Below, one piece after another: positions 58,601 through 62,045 of a stretch of 62,045 bases of DNA. The notes under the pieces were generated by a model. It did not search any database and was not told the DNA's origin. It saw nothing but the letters and a program-made list of their open reading frames with translations. Source of the stretch: DATLAN01 sp035527455 (GTDB lineage Bacteria > Planctomycetota > Planctomycetia > Pirellulales > Thermoguttaceae); assembly GCA_035527455.1 (NCBI GenBank), contig DATLAN010000509.1, forward strand, positions 1 to 62,045, written 5' to 3'. The position numbers and the translations under genes were made by a program. Within the stretch, counting starts at the first letter, position 1. Each line of letters opens with the position of its first letter.

Positions 58601-61600
58601 CTTGCTCTCGTAATCGCTGTTGGACGTGGCGGCCGCCTGATTGTGCAGATAGCCGAGCGACTTATTGTAGGTATCCTCGGGCACGTTGTATCCGGCCTTC
58701 TTGGCCAGGCTCAACGCCCAAACGACGCGCGAACTGCCGTACTGCTGGCTGCCGCCGCCCCGGCCGGTCCAGCTCCAGCCGCCGTCGTCGTTCTGTGCGG
58801 AGACCAGCAGGCCGATCGAAGCGCGGACCCGCCCGTCCAGCGCCTGGGCCTGCGGTCCGCCGGCGTCGCGAGTGGCCGAGACGAGCTTCTGCAGGGCCAG
58901 CGACGCCATCAGGTCGCTGGCGGCGCTCTCCAGCCCCGCGGTGAAGCGGCTGACCTCCATCTGGCAGGGCGGGGCCGGACCCAGCACGATGTCCAGCAGG
59001 CTCTGCTCGACCGTCGGACCGATGAGGATTTGCAGTGCCGGGTCCTCCAGCGGCATGTCCTTGGGCGCTTCGACCCAGGCCGTCGTGTCCGAGGTGGCCG
59101 ATCCGCCCGCGGTGGCGTAAATCGGCATTCCGTACGGCCGCAACGGAACCGACTGGCGGGCGACGTCCTGCATCCCGCCGGCGGTGACTGTCAGCTCGAA
59201 GGCCACGTCGATCTCGGCCGCCGCCGCGTTTTCTTTGCCCTCGGGCTTTTCCGGCCGGTTGAGCACGGCCTTGAACACGACTTCATGAATGCCCTTGGCC
59301 TTCACGTCGACTGTTTGCTTTTCTTCGACGGTGCGTCCGGCGATGGTGGTCTTCAACGTCACTTGGATCTGCCCCTGGTCCATCGCGTCGTTGTGGACGG
59401 AAGCCACCACCTCGGCCTCGTCGCCGTCGGTGAAGGCCAAGGGCAATTTCATCTGCCCGAACAGTTCCTTCTTGACCACCACCTCGTCGGTCGCCTCGCC
59501 GGCGAGCGTCTCGGTGGTGATGCCTTTGGCCATCAGGGTCCAGGCGGTCGATCGCTCGGGCACGGTGAAGGTGACGGTCGCCTTGCCGTCCGCGCCCGTC
59601 TCGATCGCCGGGTTCCAATAGCCGGTTTCCTGGTGCGTCATGCCGGGCAACAGCACGGCCCCGGTCTTGGCCAGCTCGGCGGCCAGGGCTTCGGCCGAGG
59701 CGTGCGTCTGACCGGTGCCGAAGTAGAGGTTCAGGTTTTGCATGCTGCCGGAGTCGTCCAGCACGGCGACCTGCCAAGTCTGCTGGTTGGCCAACTCGGT
59801 GAGATTGATGGCGTTGGCGGTAATCTGCATGGTCCCTCCGTTGACCTCGGCCCAGCTATTGACGGTGATCGGCCCGCCGCCGTTGAAGGAGACTGTCCCA
59901 TTGCCGTTGACGTCGATGAAGTCCATCTGGCCGTCGCCCAGCCTCACGGACTGGCCGCCCAGTTGGACTCCTCCGGCTTGCCCGGCGCCTAGGAATCTGG
60001 AGTTGAGGCCCCGGCCGGACATCAGGCCGCTGGCGCTTTGGGGGGCCCTTGCGTAGTGGGCGTTACTGGAGGAACCGCCTTCGCTACCGCCTGCGTATCC
60101 CCATCTGCCTCCGTCTTCGGGAGCTGTCGGGGGCACGGCGGGCGGCGTCATCGCATCGGCAGACACCAGGCCGCTGATGCGATTGTAGACGACGCCTCCC
60201 CTCCCGCGAAGGCTCGCCTCTTCTTCCCGCGCCACCTCCAACCGATCTTCCTCGGCCAGCAGCCGCGGGTTGATCGGACGGGTGGACGGATTGTAGGCGA
60301 ACGTCACGCTGGACGTCGTCCGCACCGCCGACTCACGAAGGTTGCCGCGGAAGAACTCCTGGATCGACACGACCGGCCACGCGAAACGGTCCAGCAACGA
60401 CCGCTCGACCATCGCCAGGCTGACCTCCGCCGCCACGGGATTGCCCTGTGGGTCGGTCGTGGTGACGGTGACTTCCAGTTCGTCGCCCGGGCGGATGGGG
60501 CCTTCGCCGCCGTCCTTGGGCTTGGTCGTGAGCTTCACGATCAGTTCGCGCTGGACCGTGAATGGGCTAGAGGCCGTGTGGAAGCGGTTGATGGGTTTGT
60601 CGTCATTTTTTTCGTTGGGCGCGACCACATTGGGCGCGACCACATCGGGCGCGACCACATCGGGCGCGACCACCGGTCGCGGCTTTGTGTTGGTCATCAC
60701 GGCTGCGGATAGCTCGAAGTTCGGGGCCAGCCGGGCCGTCATCGGGATCTCCAGCGCGTTGGGGCCCTGCTTCAACTCGACCAGCTTGTAGTCCAACACC
60801 CGGGCGCCCTGGAAAGTGACCAGCGCCAGCGCCGGCTCTTCGCGCCAGTGCAGCTTGACGGTGGCCGTGTCGCCGACCTTGTAGGTGTGCGTGTCGGCGA
60901 GGATTCGCAGCCGGACGTCGTCCTCGTCGTCGGAGATCTGCACGAGGTACTCGCCGGAGATCGGGTTGTTGAAACGATCGGTCCCCTCGACGCGAATCGC
61001 GTAACGGCCGCCCTCGGCCAGCTTGAGCGTCATGCGGCCCGAGCCGTCCTTCTCCACCGTCTCCAGCGGGTGCTCCTCGACGAGCCGCTCGCCCACCTTG
61101 CCGCGGACGGTCGTCTTCTCGAGCACTTTGAGCGTCAGCTTGCGGCCGACCGGCTTGCCCTCGGCGTCGTGGGTGTTGACCGTGGTCTCGAACGTCTCGC
61201 CGGCCACATAGACCGGCCTAAGCGTGCTCACGCCGATCGAGAAGCCCCGGGAAGCCAGCACGAAGTTGACCGCGGTTTGCAGGTTCCGCTCGGGCAGCGT
61301 GACCACCAGCGGCAGGATCTGCGTTTCGCCGTATTCCCGGGTGGGCAGCTTGAACTTGACTTCGCCCTTCTCGTCGGTCGTGGCCGTGTGCAGCCGGTCG
61401 TCGGCCAACTGGTAGCGGATTTCGCGATCGGCCAGCGGCGCGCCGTAATAATACGCCGCCTTGATCGTGCCCTCGATCTCTTCGCCCCGGTAATAGACGT
61501 TCCGCGGCACGTCGATCACCAGGCGGACCGGCTCGAGTTGATACTGGTGGACCTGGAACGACCCCTGGTAGCTGTGCCCCTCCTCGTCGCGGACCAGCAC

Positions 61601-62045
61601 GCGGTACTCTCCCTGCGGGCTGGTCGTGGGCAGGACGAAATGGGCGTGGAACGTGCCGAAGGCGTTGAGCGTCACCTCTTCCTGCCGCACCAACCGGCTA
61701 CGGCCGTCGAACACTTCGAGCGTATACGCCTTGCCCTCCTCGATGAGGTACACGTCGCCGGCGGCGGGATCTCCGGGGCCGGGCCCGGGACCGGCGGGCG
61801 GCTCGATAATCTCGAACGGAACCGGAGGAGGAGCCTCTTCATCCCCTCGCCCCTCGTCCCCCGCCCCTCGCTCCTCCACGTGCCGCAAACACCCGCGCAC
61901 GTGGACCATCTGACCCGCCCGATACGCCGGCCGGTCGGTGTAGATGTAGCCCTTGTCGGAGAGTCCCCGGGCGATGCCGACGCCTTGCAGCCCCACGACG
62001 TTCGAGGCCGTGTGGCCGTCGGCGATGGCGAACACCCGAACGTCG
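55664..62045 (-). CDS. Alpha-2-macroglobulin-like protein with C-terminal TPR region (5' end outside window)
   Basis: More than 2120 residues, open at the window's edge. Near the left end of the protein are MG2-like sequence (YIYTDRPAYRAGQMVHVRG) and further macroglobulin domains; the conserved WNPAIETGADGKATVTFTVPE block of the A2M domain follows, then an alpha/alpha-toroid-like region (SAQNDDGGWSWTG). Where the CxEQ thioester would stand, the sequence is PPCQMEVSRF, so the thioester is probably absent. The last 500 residues add tetratricopeptide-like helices (EMLENFLTAYPEDPAADQ) and a carboxypeptidase-regulatory-like domain. Bacterial relatives trap proteases in the periplasm; this one may do so without a covalent bond. 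Two repeats described separately interrupt it. Confidence 0.85.
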   Translation of the reverse strand, partial: DVRVFAIADGHTASNVVGLQGVGIARGLSDKGYIYTDRPAYRAGQMVHVRGCLRHVEERGAGDEGRGDEEAPPPVPFEIIEPPAGPGPGPGDPAAGDVYLIEEGKAYTLEVFDGRSRLVRQEEVTLNAFGTFHAHFVLPTTSPQGEYRVLVRDEEGHSYQGSFQVHQYQLEPVRLVIDVPRNVYYRGEEIEGTIKAAYYYGAPLADREIRYQLADDRLHTATTDEKGEVKFKLPTREYGETQILPLVVTLPERNLQTAVNFVLASRGFSIGVSTLRPVYVAGETFETTVNTHDAEGKPVGRKLTLKVLEKTTVRGKVGERLVEEHPLETVEKDGSGRMTLKLAEGGRYAIRVEGTDRFNNPISGEYLVQISDDEDDVRLRILADTHTYKVGDTATVKLHWREEPALALVTFQGARVLDYKLVELKQGPNALEIPMTARLAPNFELSAAVMTNTKPRPVVAPDVVAPDVVAPNVVAPNEKNDDKPINRFHTASSPFTVQRELIVKLTTKPKDGGEGPIRPGDELEVTVTTTDPQGNPVAAEVSLAMVERSLLDRFAWPVVSIQEFFRGNLRESAVRTTSSVTFAYNPSTRPINPRLLAEEDRLEVAREEEASLRGRGGVVYNRISGLVSADAMTPPAVPPTAPEDGGRWGYAGGSEGGSSSNAHYARAPQSASGLMSGRGLNSRFLGAGQAGGVQLGGQSVRLGDGQMDFIDVNGNGTVSFNGGGPITVNSWAEVNGGTMQITANAINLTELANQQTWQVAVLDDSGSMQNLNLYFGTGQTHASAEALAAELAKTGAVLLPGMTHQETGYWNPAIETGADGKATVTFTVPERSTAWTLMAKGITTETLAGEATDEVVVKKELFGQMKLPLAFTDGDEAEVVASVHNDAMDQGQIQVTLKTTIAGRTVEEKQTVDVKAKGIHEVVFKAVLNRPEKPEGKENAAAAEIDVAFELTVTAGGMQDVARQSVPLRPYGMPIYATAGGSATSDTTAWVEAPKDMPLEDPALQILIGPTVEQSLLDIVLGPAPPCQMEVSRFTAGLESAASDLMASLALQKLVSATRDAGGPQAQALDGRVRASIGLLVSAQNDDGGWSWTGRGGGSQQYGSSRVVWALSLAKKAGYNVPEDTYNKSLGYLHNQAAATSNSDYESKAILLHALSAAGQGDFALANRLYRERPALSNAALVHLALAFAEMDRDPTAKELLDLLAERDLDDAASRRMAEQGCLPWSHSPTELRALYALGLQEVAPNATEVKELVDWLLAHRTGHRFSPDKATGPAAMALCRWFAGRSGLALTPGGGEGQGELSGQALTYKLAVFVNDVQAAVLDIDETTGTTTIDVPALLLQEGKQRINFQITGRGRYTYQCILGGFVRAEKLKSTTTDWEVRRTYEPAPLEVDGREIPRGFGVLTGSYSTFKNPLTQLPVGRRGLVELYVRREVSSNTPEQHLEYLVITEPIPSGTTVIEKSVTGSFERFEISPGAITFFIGSRLAIGTIRYELYGYLPGQYRAGPTVIRNAHRPEQLVVSQPQSLAVLPPGTQSTDKYRMTPQELYELGVIYFGKKDKTSLEVATGHLTELVTKWNLREDCYKSSVGMLLDAHLELGPAGQVVRYFEIIKEKWPAEEIPFDKILKVGRAYHDMGEYERSYLVFRATVEGSFMRESGVAGFLQAQGEFLRSVDVMGRLLREYPPEGYIASATYALSQRVYAKAPEAAEDEELRRRKVNRVDLVQRAWEMLENFLTAYPEDPAADQAAFSTANALLELKAYDQAVAACGRYAKRYPDSDLLDSYWYMIGYCHFATGEHNAALEMCRKVAEAMRIDKTTGREVEARNKWRAVYILGQVHHSLGAAAEAIAEYRRVEDRFPDARQSIDYFTRKAIELPEVSTVAPGEKAEVELEFRNIAACDAKVYRIDLMKFSLLKQNLGGITQINLAGIRPYHEATVELGDGKDYRDRTHVLPLPLKEEGAYLVVCRGDNLHASGLVLVTPLEVEVQEDVISGRVRTTVKDQTDDGYVSDVHVKVIGSHNNEFVSGETDLRGVFVADGIQGTSTVIAQTEGSRYAFFRGKTPLAVAMMEAPEEDAAMPAAQPSAQGKQMLLEGLQDQNWNFQKEQVDLLQKVYESDQKGVEAQKAF
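58118..58191. repeat. Palindromic repeat with 22-bp arms inside the macroglobulin-like gene
   Basis: Arms at 58118-58139 and 58170-58191 are perfect reverse complements of the type GTAGGTCAGGGCTTGCCCTG, joined by 30 bases. The whole element is read in frame and encodes a Gly/Leu/Ser-rich loop (AGRSGLALTPGGGEGQGE). Confidence 0.9.
60615..60674 (-). repeat. Four 15-bp tandem repeats (VVAPD/N) in the macroglobulin-like gene
   Basis: Four adjacent copies of TTGGGCGCGACCACA or its one-base variants, each coding five residues (VVAPD or VVAPN), in a linker between two macroglobulin domains. Confidence 0.9.

Overview
The window (62 kb, GC-rich, both strands used) reads as a chromosome segment of a planctomycete, most likely of the Pirellulales. 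Pointers to this are a family-S1-type sulfatase, a BBP7-type outer-membrane protein, a giant surface protein with a variant of the LEPRxLL motif, an HzsA-related diheme protein, a DUF1080 protein, a Tat-exported Gfo/Idh/MocA oxidoreductase, and an EF-Tu with a divergent switch I. The organism assignment is inference from these families, not from a search.

Layout. 1-7.0 kb: sulfatase and zinc-ribbon genes (minus), then a 3.4-kb gene for a fatty acyl-AMP ligase / acyl carrier / alpha-oxoamine synthase fusion, convergent with a BBP7 porin-like gene. 7.4-16.3 kb: one 8.9-kb gene for a repeat-rich secreted or surface protein. 16.3-17.3 kb: a 1-kb gene-free region with a candidate small RNA. 17.3-23.9 kb: TraB-like protein, LptF/G permease, TIM-barrel isomerase, ArfB and the HzsA-related protein. 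24.0-40.2 kb: a long minus-strand information-processing block read as tRNA-Thr, tRNA-Tyr, tRNA-Gly, tRNA-Thr, tuf, tRNA-Trp, secE, nusG, rplK, (foreign-looking gene), rplA, rplJ, rplL, rpoB, rpoC, rpsL, rpsG. 40.5-41.6 kb: DUF1080 gene and an MntA-like nucleotidyltransferase whose HepT partner survives only as a 17-codon stub. 41.7-48.9 kb: a minus-strand block glmU(N-terminal domain)-prs-rplY-pth-rpsF-ssb-rplI, then trpD and an MFS gene. 49.1-53.3 kb: a small exported protein, then argB-argD-argF, with a strong promoter and a terminator-like hairpin ahead of argB. 53.4-62 kb: an oxidoreductase, an exported protein of unknown function, and a very large alpha-2-macroglobulin-like gene that runs off the right edge.

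The most unusual content is in the repeats and small regulatory structures. Strict 7-bp tandem arrays (three sequence types) sit against stop or start codons; two of them bracket a gene inserted between rplK and rplA. Palindromic repeats with 22 to 29 bp perfect arms occur between genes and once inside a coding frame. A promoter, three-hairpin transcript and U-tract stand in the 1-kb gap, and argB has a leader that could fold as a terminator. Start sites below were moved from the longest frame wherever a Shine-Dalgarno sequence or promoter decided the matter.
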